This document shows positions 10,115-19,600 of a stretch of DNA of 64,000 nucleotides, in pieces. The notes below the pieces were generated by a model. It was not told the DNA's origin, did not search any database, and worked only from the letters and a program-made list of their open reading frames with translations. The stretch is from Pelobates cultripes (taxonomy: Eukaryota > Chordata > Amphibia > Anura > Pelobatidae): positions 148,479,760 through 148,543,759 of the forward strand of contig OW240920.1 in assembly GCA_933207985.1 (NCBI GenBank). The letters run 5' to 3'. Position numbers and translations under genes: made by a program. Numbering within the stretch: the stretch's first letter is position 1; each line of letters starts with the position of its first letter.

Positions 10115-11187
10115 CCCCTGTATTTGGCTGCTATCAAAACCACATGCGGACATACCTAGAGCACAAAACAAAATGACAGCAAAAATTGCCCTAGCAGCCA
10201 GGAGGGCAATAGCCGAAACTTGGGGCAGCACTGAAACACCGACCATGGAAATAATCAAATGAAAAATAGTAGACACAATCAAAATGGACGAACTGTCCGC
10301 AATAGTGCATGACACTACAACAATATACCACAAAATATGGGACCCATGGTTCTATGAATTCCCGACCCCCACTAGCACACACTAAACAAGCCACACGTAG
10401 AAAACAAACCCGCTAAGGACACCCCAGCCCATCTCACCCCCTCCTGAAAGAACACCCCACCGACCCACCTTCCTCCCCCCCCCTTTTTTTTATTTTTTCC
10501 TTCTTCTCTCTTTCCAACCCCCCACAACACGACCTTAACTACACAACAACGATAGGACCACACCAGACATAAAGTAAACAGACCGAGAGATAGGCAAGGA
10601 CAGACAGTCCGAAAATTAAGACGCAACTATCCTCAAAGACACAACCTCCCTCCCCACAAACCTCAGGAACTACATCCCAAAACTGTAGAACAGCACCAAG
10701 GAAAATACAAATATCCGACGTGAGAACTACACCCACACCAGGTTCGCTACAACAGCCCTACCAGGCTCACATTGACCACCCACACACCCAACACCCCCCC
10801 CTGACCGAACACCCTACGACAAACACCCCCTCCAACAAAGGGGTAAGAAAGAGAACGAGGGAAAGGGAACTGCACCTTACCCGAATCAAGAGCAAAACCA
10901 GACGAAGAGATAGCACCCCAACCCCAACCCTTCTTTCATTTTTGTACCCCCCCCCCCATCCCAAGATAGAGGACAGAAGACGAATAGCGTCAAAACTGAT
11001 GTTTAAATTTCCAGGCTATGTATAAAGGCAGAAACCGTTGACCAACAGCCGCTACAGGCAACGGAAACGCTAATCCAATTTGAAACAGAAATTATGGTAA
11101 TGCAAACGTGTACAAAACAATCTAACTACCTATCTTCCTTTCTGTACCCCCCCCACCCTCAAATATCTTGTACAAATAAAGAATTAA
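10115..11187 (+). other. L1 3' untranslated region, C/A-rich
   Basis: About 1.07 kb with strong strand asymmetry (C- and A-rich, G- and T-poor on plus) between 10390 and 11160, including C8-9 and T-rich tracts. It ends in the AATAAA-containing 3' terminus. No coding signal; long ORFs on the opposite strand here are by-products of composition. Confidence 0.6.
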
Positions 11188-11201
11188 AAAAGGTGAGGGG
11201 G
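11188..11201 (+). repeat. L1 target-site duplication, right copy
   Basis: AAAAGGTGAGGGGG, the same 14 bases as at 9018-9031, directly after the A-rich 3' end of the L1. Confidence 0.85.
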
Positions 11202-11355
11202 TTCATTGTGAGCAGTTCTTGGTTTTATAGAGATTCTTCGGCTGGTTGGTCGGGCAAGGGTAAAGTGCTGCGGGTGGTCCCGGTAGCATTGTAATCATTG
11301 CCGTAACCGGCGGGTGTGTGTTGCTAAAATTAAAACGTGGGCACCTCTGCTCCGC

Positions 11356-12246
11356 TTAAGTGGTGACCAAGGCGTATGTGACCGGTGTGTTGTTTTGTGG
11401 TACAAAGGGAGGGCAGTTCTCTGGGTCCCAGCTGTGAGCCGGGGTGGTGGGGGCTCGGTGGTCCGCTTGGGAGAGGGAGTCCTTCGGTAGGCCCAAGGCC
11501 TGTAAAAGATCCTCAGCATCCTGTGGGCCGTAGATTTGGTGAGTTGTTTCTCCCTGCTGCACGAGAAGTGTGTGGGTTGACCTCCAGCGGTATAATATTT
11601 TGTGCCTTTGGAGTGTGGTAGTGAGCGGTCTGAGTGATCTACGCCACGCCAGAGTTCCGTTCGAGAGGTCATTGTAAAATGCTAGCTTTGCACTCTCAAA
11701 CTGTATAGGAGTTTTTCCCCGGAGGGCGGTGGTGATTGATGCTTTGTCTGATCTTTTTTTGAAGGTAAATGTGGCCGCGTCTGGGGCCCTGGCAGGTTTC
11801 GGGATTCGGAAGATATCAGTGGGAGTGATGAGTTTAGTTTGGCCTGGGGGCAGTATAGTGGTCAGCAGGCGCCTGATGGTGTGCGGCAATTCTGCCTCCG
11901 GTAGCCCCTCCGGGATCCATCTGACCTTTATGTTGTGTCTCCTTCTTGCGTCCTCCTGGGCGTCTAGGCGCCGTTCAAGCATCATATTTTTGCGGCTCAG
12001 CTCTTGTACGTCTCTCTGCAATGTGGCGATGGTGCGCTGACTTTCTTGAGAGGAGTCTTCCAACACAGCAATTCGGCCCATGAGGCCCTGCAGCATTCCC
12101 CTTAATGCTGTGACATCCGCAAGGATGTTTTTCTGTAAGTCTGCTAATAGGGTTTTTAGCACCCCTGTGGTAACCAGGTCTGCATCAGGATCAGACCTTG
12201 TTTTGCCTGTTTGTGCCCTTGGTGCTGGGTCAATAAAACACCTCAT
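11356..12246 (-). CDS. L1 ORF1-type RNA-binding protein
   Basis: An uninterrupted 296-residue frame starting MRCFIDPAPRAQTG. Residues about 30-95 form a coiled coil with leucine heptads (LLADLQKNILADVTALRG ... LSRKNMMLERRL). Next comes RRHNIKVRWIPEGLP, the start of the RRM in L1 ORF1 proteins (usually R-x-NIKVRGIPE), then TDIFRIPKPA and a C-terminal domain with LAFYNDLSNGTLAWRRSL, fitting the ORF1p CTD. L1 ORF1p trimerises through the coiled coil and binds element RNA. The intact frame is notable because no ORF2 follows and the element is interrupted downstream. The start is the first ATG of the frame; poly(A) on the minus strand lies just upstream near the insertion junction. Confidence 0.82.
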   Translation of the reverse strand: MRCFIDPAPRAQTGKTRSDPDADLVTTGVLKTLLADLQKNILADVTALRGMLQGLMGRIAVLEDSSQESQRTIATLQRDVQELSRKNMMLERRLDAQEDARRRHNIKVRWIPEGLPEAELPHTIRRLLTTILPPGQTKLITPTDIFRIPKPARAPDAATFTFKKRSDKASITTALRGKTPIQFESAKLAFYNDLSNGTLAWRRSLRPLTTTLQRHKILYRWRSTHTLLVQQGETTHQIYGPQDAEDLLQALGLPKDSLSQADHRAPTTPAHSWDPENCPPFVPQNNTPVTYALVTT

Positions 12247-12250
12247 TAAC

Positions 12251-12536
12251 CAAAAAAAAATTGTTGGTTAAAACTAAATAAATCCCTTCTAAAATGAATA
12301 AGATTTATTCATCCTTAAAATCGTGTTTCTTTAAAAAATATTGCACTGCTTCTAGGCCCTTTTCGTGAGGTATAATGTTGTTAAGGGAAGTCACATCACA
12401 TGTGACTAAAGAATTACCTTCCTGCCAAGGTGTGGTTTCTAAAATTTGTAAAATATGTATCATGTCCTTTAAGTAGGCAGGATTCTGAATAACTAATGGC
12501 TGTAGAAGTTGGTCTAGATATTCTGAAATTTTGGCC
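12251..12536 (-). pseudogene. Penelope-like reverse transcriptase fragment
   Basis: Minus-strand RT piece: KISEYLDQLLQPLVI, SLVTCDVTSLNNIIPHEKG and LEAVQYFLKKHDF. TCDVTSLxxxIPHxxGL is the conserved Penelope palm motif with the first catalytic Asp. After a stop at about 12303 another frame continues ILEGIYLVLTNNFF, the next conserved RT block, and then breaks at the A-rich junction (12250-12260). The 5' side runs into the N gap. Together with 7303-7575 this is one element split by the ORF1-only L1 derivative. Confidence 0.8.
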
Positions 12537-12636
12537 NNNNNNNNNNNNNNNNNNNNNNNNNNNNNNNNNNNNNNNNNNNNNNNNNNNNNNNNNNNNNNNN
12601 NNNNNNNNNNNNNNNNNNNNNNNNNNNNNNNNNNNN
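12537..12636. other. Assembly gap (100 N)
   Basis: Exactly 100 N, the usual placeholder for a gap of unknown size. ORFs that cross it are artefacts. Confidence 1.
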
Positions 12637-13420
12637 CTCCCAAACGGCTGAATCGAATGGGCTGAAATTTGACTATGTTGGTCCCCCAGAACAGAACTAT
12701 CTGGGGACACCAGAGTCTTTGGGGTACATCCGAACTTTGGGGAAAAATGTGTTCGTTTTATTATGTTATTTGGTTATCTGAGGGGCGGAGATGTGTTCTG
12801 CTAATTATGTGGGTGTCTCCCTTGCACGGGCAGAATCACATAAAAGAGAGTGTCTGTCATTAAAAGCCAGTTCTTGTTGACCCTTCAAAACGTAGCCTTG
12901 TCTCGTTCTTGAAAGAGGAATTTTGCAGCATAATCACTAAGCTTTTTTCAGAGCGTCTCGGGCATGCTCTTAAAGGGGCAGTGGGAGCAATAAAATACAA
13001 CGGTCTCCCATTGGCCCCTGTCATCCCACATTCCCCATACAGTCAAATTTTGGGGGCGTGGATATGACAGGGGCCAATCAAAGTAAAGGTTAGGATATTT
13101 ATACTTACCTCTCCCTTAACTCCCTGCCCTAGCATGGTTTCTGTTTCAGTTCCCTTTAGCGCTTGTTCTGTTCAGTTGTGATTTTCGTACTTGACCTTGG
13201 CTTTGTATCTGACTCCGTTTATCTCTCAATCCCTGTTTTGTCTTGTTTGCCGGCTTACTGTCTACTGTGTACCAGACCTTGTCTAGTTTTTGTTCCCGCA
13301 GTCTCTTTGTTCCCTTGACCTCGGCTTGTTCTTGACTCTGTCTATTCTCTGCTATACGGCGAGTCCGGCCATTCTAAGATCCGGTAAGACGTATCTGCTC
13401 TGTTACAGTACCTTCAGTAA
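12637..13420 (+). repeat. LTR-like fragments (Ty3/gypsy type)
   Basis: Two pieces. 12637-12910 ends in an R/U5-like stretch with CATTAAAAGCCAGTTC and CTTGTCTCG, similar in layout to the Gmr1-type LTR ends at 19.86 and 41.55 kb. 12970-13420 has a TATA-like GATATTTATAC (about 13093) and a C-terminal CTTGACTCTGTC ... AGTCCGGCCATTCTAAGATCCGGTAA closely resembling the U5 of the sushi-type LTRs at 14.4 and 19.25 kb (taken in parts). No internal region is attached. Orientation plus by these similarities; boundaries approximate. Confidence 0.5.
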
Positions 13421-14037
13421 TAAATGTACAAACCGCCATTTAGTGAATGCTCCCCGTTCGCAATAATGTTATCTGGTAGCGGATGCAATACAACCATGCG
13501 AACCACCAGCCAGGGAACACTCCAAACTCCTGAACGGTACCCGTACGGCTCCTTCCCTTCACGAGCCCCAAGTTCACGAACTGCCAATATCAGCCGACCG
13601 CCAATATCTTTCAAGCGGCAAATAATTCCAAAGAGCAGTCTCTAGTCGCCGGTAATAATCCCCCCAATAACGAGACCAAGCTCCGCTTTGAGGGTAAAAC
13701 ATGAACTGAGTTTACTGTGGGCTACCTGCCCGTACTTATGCAGGTCTCCCACCTGGTGGACACTCCCCTAGGGGACCAAATGGCAGACTGGAATAGCAGA
13801 TGGACATGGGGACATTTCAGACATACAATCCCACAATATTCCCAGCATACATCACAGTTTCCTCCCCTCTTCTCGGGAGATAATTGAGAAGTAATTCAAT
13901 TATCTCCCAGAGCAGAGGCAAATCGCTATTTTAATTACAAGTCACAAAACACATAAAAATATATAACTTTATAACTGCCGAACATATTACATTCGTGTAA
14001 CACATCCCCAGATATCCTGGATCTGAGTGCATATTAT
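13421..14037 (-). repeat. LTR-like fragment, minus orientation
   Basis: Contains GAGACCAAGCTCCGCTTTGA followed by GGGTAAAACATGAAC (13670-13705), the inverse of the R/U5 style seen at 43.25 kb (minus) and 19.88 kb (plus), suggesting a Gmr1-type LTR end with leader at 13430-13670. A short inverted repeat of ATAATTGA(G)AAGTAATTCAATTAT type lies at 13880-13905. No coding region. The sushi-type element begins directly after it. Confidence 0.4.
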
Positions 14038-14525
14038 TGTCACATATTCATCCGCTTATAGAAATGTGGTTAATGACATTTACTGTCCACACAGGAAAAG
14101 TTGTGCCGAGCAGCAACCTAATCCACAGAAGGGTTAATGCTGAGCAGCAATTATGCAAATGAAACCTGGTAACTGACTTTGGGGTCAAAGGCCGGTTACA
14201 GCCTATGAGATCTAGAGAAGGGGTATTTAGGCCCAGTTCTCATCCTACTCAGTGCTCTGTCGTGGTTTCCCTTGTGGTTGTCCGAGAGTGCGTTCCTGTT
14301 TATAGTTTTCTACCTGGTTATTGACTTTGGCTTCTCTATATTCTGGTATCCTGACTCCTGGCTTTCCTCATCACTGCATTCCTTTCTGTGTTCCCTGACC
14401 TCGGCTAGTATTTTTGACTATCCTATGTACGTTAAATCCGGCCTTTTTAAGGACCGGTAATGCGTTACTTATTTGTCATCCGTGCTGTACAGTTCTACAT
14501 GCTGGATCAAACAATAATCCTGACA
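14038..14525 (+). repeat. 5' LTR of sushi-type element
   Basis: Starts TGTCACATATTCATCC and ends ATCCTGACA; the TGTCA/TGACA ends are inverted repeats. It is highly similar along its length to 18832-19332, with some small indels (488 against 501 bp). The internal region starts at 14526. The flank before it (ATTAT) does not match the flank after the 3' LTR (CTAAG). Confidence 0.92.
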
Positions 14526-14532
14526 TTACAAC

Positions 14533-15471
14533 ATGGCCATAGATCCTGTAGAACTGTGTCAGCACATAGCTGCTTGCGAGAGGAAATTAGAGGAGAATGA
14601 TCACCGCATTGATCAATTAGCTCAGGCTTTCAGTACGCTTCTCGCTAGAACTGCGCATCTGCAGCCTGCAGCGTCTCCCCCTTTAGCATCTCTACCCTGT
14701 GTACCTCCACCCACTGTTAATAGGACTCCTAGCATCTCCTTATCGCCATCCCTACAGTTTGATGGCAATATTCAGGAATGCAGGGGTTTTCCTAATCAGG
14801 TGGAGTACCATTTTGAGGCCTCACCAGGGTTGTTCCCCACAGACAGAGCAAAAATTGGTTATCTAATGAATCAATTAAAGGGCAAGGCCCTTGCCTGGGC
14901 TAATCCGTTGTGGGAGAGTAATCGGAGCATTGCTCATAATTACCAGGAATTCCTTGCCGAATTCAAGCTCACGTTTGAGCCATTGGGTAGAGAGGATGAC
15001 GCTTCCACTGCCCTAATGCACATCAGACAAGGTAACCGGTCTATCTCGGATTATGCTATTGAATTCCGTACCTTAGCTTCTGAGGTAGACTGGACTAACA
15101 ATGGGTTAATCTCAGCATTCAAAAAGGGTCTCTCAGAGACTATACTAGATGAGATAGCCGCTAAAGAATTACCTAAGAGTCTTAACGAATTTATTACGTT
15201 TGTCATGCATATTGATAATAGGTTAAGACTCAGAGAAGTCACCAGAAGCAAGACCAGACGTACGGCTATGTCCCTAGCACCTCAATTCTCTAAACCTGTT
15301 TTGTCTAACCTCCCTGTACAGTCCGAACCCGAACCTATGCAGTTGGGGGTCACTAGACTGTCAGAGGCCGAAAAACAGTATAGGAGAAGGGAGGGGTTAT
15401 GCCTATATTGCGGTAGAAAGGGACATATGATAACTAATTGTCCAGTGCGTCCGGAAAACTTCCGCACCTAA
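14533..15471 (+). CDS. gag: Gag protein, sushi-type Ty3/gypsy
   Basis: An intact 312-residue frame. It starts MAIDPVELCQHIAACERK with a short coiled-coil-like N terminus, then a Pro-rich linker. The capsid-like retrotransposon gag domain follows: LQFDGNIQECRGFPNQVEYHF, RAKIGYLMNQLKGKALAWANPLWE and YQEFLAEFKLTFEP. The C-terminal end carries a CCHC zinc knuckle, CLYCGRKGHMITNC (about 292-305). This is the domain layout and length of sushi-ichi gag and of its domesticated relatives such as PEG10. The ATG is only 7 bases after the LTR. The frame stops at 15469-15471, overlapping the pol frame by 34 bases in the -1 frame. It is the only unbroken protein of this element. Confidence 0.9.
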   Translation: MAIDPVELCQHIAACERKLEENDHRIDQLAQAFSTLLARTAHLQPAASPPLASLPCVPPPTVNRTPSISLSPSLQFDGNIQECRGFPNQVEYHFEASPGLFPTDRAKIGYLMNQLKGKALAWANPLWESNRSIAHNYQEFLAEFKLTFEPLGREDDASTALMHIRQGNRSISDYAIEFRTLASEVDWTNNGLISAFKKGLSETILDEIAAKELPKSLNEFITFVMHIDNRLRLREVTRSKTRRTAMSLAPQFSKPVLSNLPVQSEPEPMQLGVTRLSEAEKQYRRREGLCLYCGRKGHMITNCPVRPENFRT

Positions 15472-18400
15472 GAACCTTAAAGGGACAGATCTTAGGTGTG
15501 ATGGAGTTGTCCTCTAACAAAAACAAAAGTAGATTCCTCATTGAGGTATCTATTTCCCTTGATAACAAGAAGTTTTCTTGCAGTGCCCTAATGGACTCAG
15601 GTGCTGCTGGAAATTTTATTGATGTCCAGTTTATTAGGGGTAATGAGATACCGGTCAGGGAGAGACCTACGCCGCTAGCTGTAGAGGCTATTGATGGTAG
15701 ACCACTCACACAACCGCTTATAACCCACGAAACTGTCCCTATTACGATCTCCATTGGGGCCTCCCATAGGGAGGAGATGACGTTTCAGGTTATTACTTCT
15801 CCATCATGTCCTATCATATTAGGGTTTTCGTGGCTGAGTAAGCACAATCCCTATATTGACTGGGCTAATGGGGAGATATTAGAATGGGGTAAAGAGTGTA
15901 TGGGGAGATGTATAAAACCAGTACTAAAGAGATTGGATACTATTGACCTTCCCACTACCACTCCCAAACTCCTGGAGTTCCCATACAATACCGAGAACTT
16001 CAGGAGGTGTTTAACAAGGCTCAATCCGATGTATTGCCTCCCCACAGAGCATATGACTGTGCCATTAACCTGTTTCCAGGCGCTATGCCACCTAAGGGGG
16101 CAGTTTATGCCTTATCTCCCCAGGAGAGTAAAATAATGGAGGAATACATCAAAGAATCCTTGAGCAAAGGGCACATAAGAAAGTCATCCTCACCAGCTGG
16201 TGCAGGATTCTTTTTTGTTGAGAAAAAGGGTGATGAGTTACGCCCTTGCATAGACTACAGGGCACTTAATAAAATCACTGTAAAAAATGCATACCCTATT
16301 CCACTCATTTCCGAATTGTTCGATAGACTTCAGGGAGCTAAAGTATTTACTAAGCTTGACCTTAGGAGCGCTTACAATTTGGTTAGAATTAAAGAGAATC
16401 ATGAGTGGAAGACGGCATTTAATACCCGTAGTGGACACTATGAATATCTGGTAATGCCATTTGGGTTATGCAACGCCCCGGCCGTATTCCAAGACTTTAT
16501 AAATGATGTACTCAGGGAATTCATTTACTCATTTGTCTTGGTTTATTTGGACGATATTTTGGTGTATTCCCCTGATCTTCAAACTCACCACTCCCATGTG
16601 AAACAGGTTCTGCAGACGTTGTTGAAAAATAAACTTTATTGTAAATTAGAAAAGTGCATATTTGACCAGCCTGAAGTCCACTTTTTGGGTTACAACATCT
16701 CTGCATCGGGATTTCAAATGGATCCTAAAAAACTAGAGGCTGTACTACACTGGCCATTACCCTCTGGTTTAAAAGCCATTCAAAGGTTTATTGGTTTTGC
16801 CAACTATTACAGAAGATTCATCAAGGGATTTTCTTCTGTAATAGCCCCAATCACAAATATGACTCGCAAAGGGGTTAGTAGCACGGTATGGTCCAAAGAG
16901 GCTGTGAATGCTTTTGAGACTCTTAAACAAAGATTTGCCTCTGCGGACATACTAAAACATCCTGACACCAGTAAACCTTTTATATTGGAGGTTGATGCAT
17001 CCGAGACAGGGGTAGGGGCTGTTCTCTCTCAGAGAGAAAGCCAGGGAACACCATTGCATCCTTGTGGCTACTTCTCCAGAAAGATGTCTCCTGCTGAGCG
17101 CAACTATGATATTGGCAATAGAGAACTGTTGGCCATTATTCTTGCCCTCAAGGAGTGGCGACATCTTTTGGAGGGTTCCAAGGACCCCCTGTTGATCATA
17201 ACCGACCACAAAAATCTGGCATATATAGGGGATGCCAAACGTTTGTCTTCCAGACAGGCTAGATGGTCACTGTTCCTTTCACGTTTTAACTTTCTCATTA
17301 CTTATAGACCTGGTTCTAAAAATACCAAGGCTGATGCCTTGTCCAGGCAATTTGATAATGAGTCAGCTCCGGAACAGATGACATCTCCTATTATTCCAGC
17401 AGAGTGTATTATTGCTACTACTGTCCTCTCACTGTCTTCTCCACTGCTTGGCACCATACTGGAGGCCCAGCCTCAGGCGCCCAGTGGTAAACCGTGTGAT
17501 AAACTGTTCGTTCCCCTATGTGAAAGGGTTAATATCATGAAAGTGTTCCATGACAATATAACTGCTGGACACCCGGGCATCAATAAGTCCACTGCCGCGA
17601 TCACTAGATCATTTTGGTGGGATTCACTCAGGAAAGATGTAAAGGAGTATGTGCAGGCATGTTCTGTGTGTGCAGTTTCTAAGGTGACTCATGCACTTCC
17701 TTGTGGCCTGTTGCAGCCTCTTCCTGTTCCTGAGATTCCATGGTCCCACCTATCCATGGACTTTATTGTTGAGCTTCCTAGCTCTGCTGGGTTCACTACT
17801 ATTCTCATGGTTGTAGACCGATTTTCTAAGATGGCTCACTTCATTCCTCTCAAGAAGTTGCCATCTTCGCAAGATTTGGTCCTAATTTTCATACGTGAAA
17901 TTGTCCGTTTGCATGGCATCCCCACAATATTGTGTCTGATAGGGGCTCTCAGTTTGTGTCCAGGTTCTGGAGGGCGTTCAGTAAACAATTGGGGATTGAT
18001 CTCTCCTTCTCCTCCTCCTACCATCCACAGACCAATGGTACAGCTGAGAGGGCTAACCAGTCATTAGAAGTTTATTTGCGTTGTTTTATTAATAGCACAC
18101 AAGACAATTGGTCCGAACTACTCCCGTGGGCCGAGTTCGCTAGAAACAATGCTGTTCATGACTCCTCTGGGCACAGTCCATTTTTTGTCAATAATGGTAG
18201 GCATCCTACGGTTCTCCCTGCGGTATTTTCTGATACTGCCATTCCTGCTCTGGATGAGCGTCTGGCCTCCATTCGGGATACCTGGGTTAAGGTTCAAACT
18301 GCTCTAGGGGCTGCTGCTGAACGCTTCAAACATTTTGCTGATAAGCGTAGGAGTGCCAACCCGGTGTACCAAGTGGGGGACCGGGTTTGGTTGTCATCTC

Positions 18401-18828
18401 GCAACATCAAGCTTAAGGTCCCCAGCATGAAGTTTGCCCCCAGATTCCTTGGTCCCTATAGAGTGCTTCGTAGGATCAATCCAGTGTCTTACCCTCTGGC
18501 TCTTCCTGCATCTTTAGGGATTCCCAACACTTTTCATGTGTCCTTACTCAAACCTCTTGTCTGCAATAGATATACTGTTCCTTGTGTTCCTCCCCCTCTG
18601 GTGGTGGTGGGTGGTCAGGAAGAGTATGAGGTATCTTCTAACGTGGATTCTAGGTTTTCTCGGGGCACTTTACAGTACTTGGTTGTTTGGAAAGGTTACG
18701 GTCCTGCTGATCGTTCTTAGGTTTCGGCTCCTGACCTGCATGTGGGCCGTAAAATCCGCGCTTTTCACGCTAAATTTCCTCTCAAGCCTGGTCCTGTCCG
18801 CCCGGTGGGCGTTCTTCAGGTGGGGGGG
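15438..18828 (+). pseudogene. pol: Pol polyprotein, sushi-type Ty3/gypsy, broken
   Basis: Protease with MDSGAAGNFID (about 15590-15625) in the -1 frame relative to gag. A frame change near 16003 leads to RT (PCIDYRALNKITVKNAYPIP, VMPFGLCNAP and the catalytic YLDD at about 16540), RNase H (EVDASETGVGAVLSQ, ITDHKNL) and integrase, with its zinc finger (HDNITAGHPGINKS ... CSVC) and the first core Asp (SMDFIVELP). A one-base lesion near 17925 shifts frame just before SDRGSQF; the last catalytic Glu lies in [11 protein letters not shown]-terminal chromodomain ([11 protein letters not shown]) is cut by an in-frame TAG at 18718-18720 where its conserved Trp is expected; homology continues to about 18828. 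Two frameshifts and one nonsense codon make it inactive. Confidence 0.92.
15453..15459 (+). promoter_or_regulatory. Putative -1 frameshift slippery site
   Basis: GGAAAAC in the gag frame (G GAA AAC) lies 10 bases before the gag stop, inside the gag/pol overlap, with pol in the -1 frame. The sushi/PEG10 group uses GGGAAAC at this place, so this copy differs by one base, which should weaken slippage at the P site. The role is inferred from position and family knowledge. Confidence 0.6.
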
Positions 18829-18831
18829 TAA
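18821..18831 (+). promoter_or_regulatory. Polypurine tract of sushi-type element
   Basis: AGG(T)GGGGGGG TAA directly before the TGTCACA of the 3' LTR, the expected plus-strand priming site. Confidence 0.7.
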
Positions 18832-19332
18832 TGTCACATATTCATCCGCTTAGAGAAAAGTGATTAATGATATTTACTGTCCACACAGGAAAAGTTGTGC
18901 CGAGCAGCAACCTAATCCACAGAAGGGTTAATGCTGAGCAGCAATTATGCAAATGAAACCTAGTAACTGACTTTGGGGTCAAAGGCCGGTTACAGCCTAT
19001 CAGAACTAAAGGAGGGGTATTTAGGCCCAGTTCTCAGCCTGCTCAGTGCCCTGTCGTGGTTTCCCTTGTGGTTGTCTGAGAGCGCGTTCCTGTTTATAGT
19101 TTTCTACCTGGTTTTTGACTTTGGCTTTGTTTATTGACTTCTCTATATTCTGGTATCCTGACTCCTGGCTTTCCTCATCGCTGTGTCCCTTTCTGTGTTC
19201 CCTGACCTCGGCTAGTATTTTTGACTATTCTTTGTATGTTAAATCCGGCCATTCTAAGGACCGGTAATACGTTACTTATTTGTCATCCGTGCTGTACAGT
19301 TCTACGTGCTGGATCAAACAGTAATCCTGACA
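18832..19332 (+). repeat. 3' LTR of sushi-type element
   Basis: TGTCACATATTCATCC to ATCCTGACA, 501 bp, the partner of 14038-14525. Differences are scattered substitutions and a duplicated segment around TTTGTTTATTGACTTC at 19125-19145. TATA-like and terminal features match between copies. The short divergence implies insertion long enough ago to gather lesions. Confidence 0.92.
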
Positions 19333-19600
19333 CTAAGTACCTGATCCAAGGTGGTCGCCGTTCGTATGCTGAACACGAGGCGGCAGACATCTTTTTATCA
19401 TCGAGTATTCAGCGGGACATGGGAGGAAAAACTCTGGAACGGTAAATGGCAACTAAATTGCGCAAATCCTGCTAAGGGGTCGGTTGTCCCACCCGTTAGG
19501 CTAAAAGCAGTACAAACAACTTTTAGTATTGTAACTTTGGCACACCGTTAGTGAGATCTGAGCGCAATTTGTGCAGCTTGTGCGCTCAGATCTGAGCTAC
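19333..19600. other. Unassigned sequence with a 13-bp hairpin
   Basis: No gene or known repeat seen. A perfect inverted repeat AGATCTGAGCGCA (19554-19566) with its inverse (19581-19593) and 14-base loop could form a stable hairpin. Confidence 0.4.

Larger units (their letters stand above)
9032..11187 (+). mobile_element. 5'-truncated L1 with target duplication
   Basis: A plus-strand L1 insertion of about 2.16 kb: the C-terminal end of ORF2 (9032 to about 10110), a long C- and A-rich 3' region (10390-11160) with pyrimidine tracts such as the run at 10478-10500, and the 3' end AAATAAAGAATTAAAAAA. It is flanked by perfect 14-bp direct repeats. The matching 3' end of the surrounding minus-strand element suggests the same family. 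Confidence 0.85.
7561..12250 (-). mobile_element. ORF1-only L1 derivative (HAL1-like), interrupted
   Basis: A minus-strand element starting just before the ORF1 at 12246 and ending at 7561 in AATAAAGAATT followed by poly(A) (poly(T) on plus). After ORF1 stops at 11356 there are only about 1.6 kb of non-coding sequence (11355-11202 and 9017-7561) once the plus-strand L1 (9032-11187) is removed. No ORF2 is seen, so it resembles HAL1-type half-L1 elements. Its 3' end, AATAAAGAATTAAAAAA, is the same as that of the nested L1, suggesting both use one L1 machinery. It is inserted in the Penelope-like element. That the two arms belong to one insertion is inference. Confidence 0.6.

Noticed and set aside
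9382..10964. Minus-strand ORFs over the L1 ORF2 and 3' region
   Set aside because: They mirror the L1 coding strand or its C-rich tail; the plus-strand frames carry the L1 motifs.
11385..12040. Plus-strand ORFs opposite the L1 ORF1
   Set aside because: They are antisense to an intact, domain-bearing ORF1 and show no features of their own.
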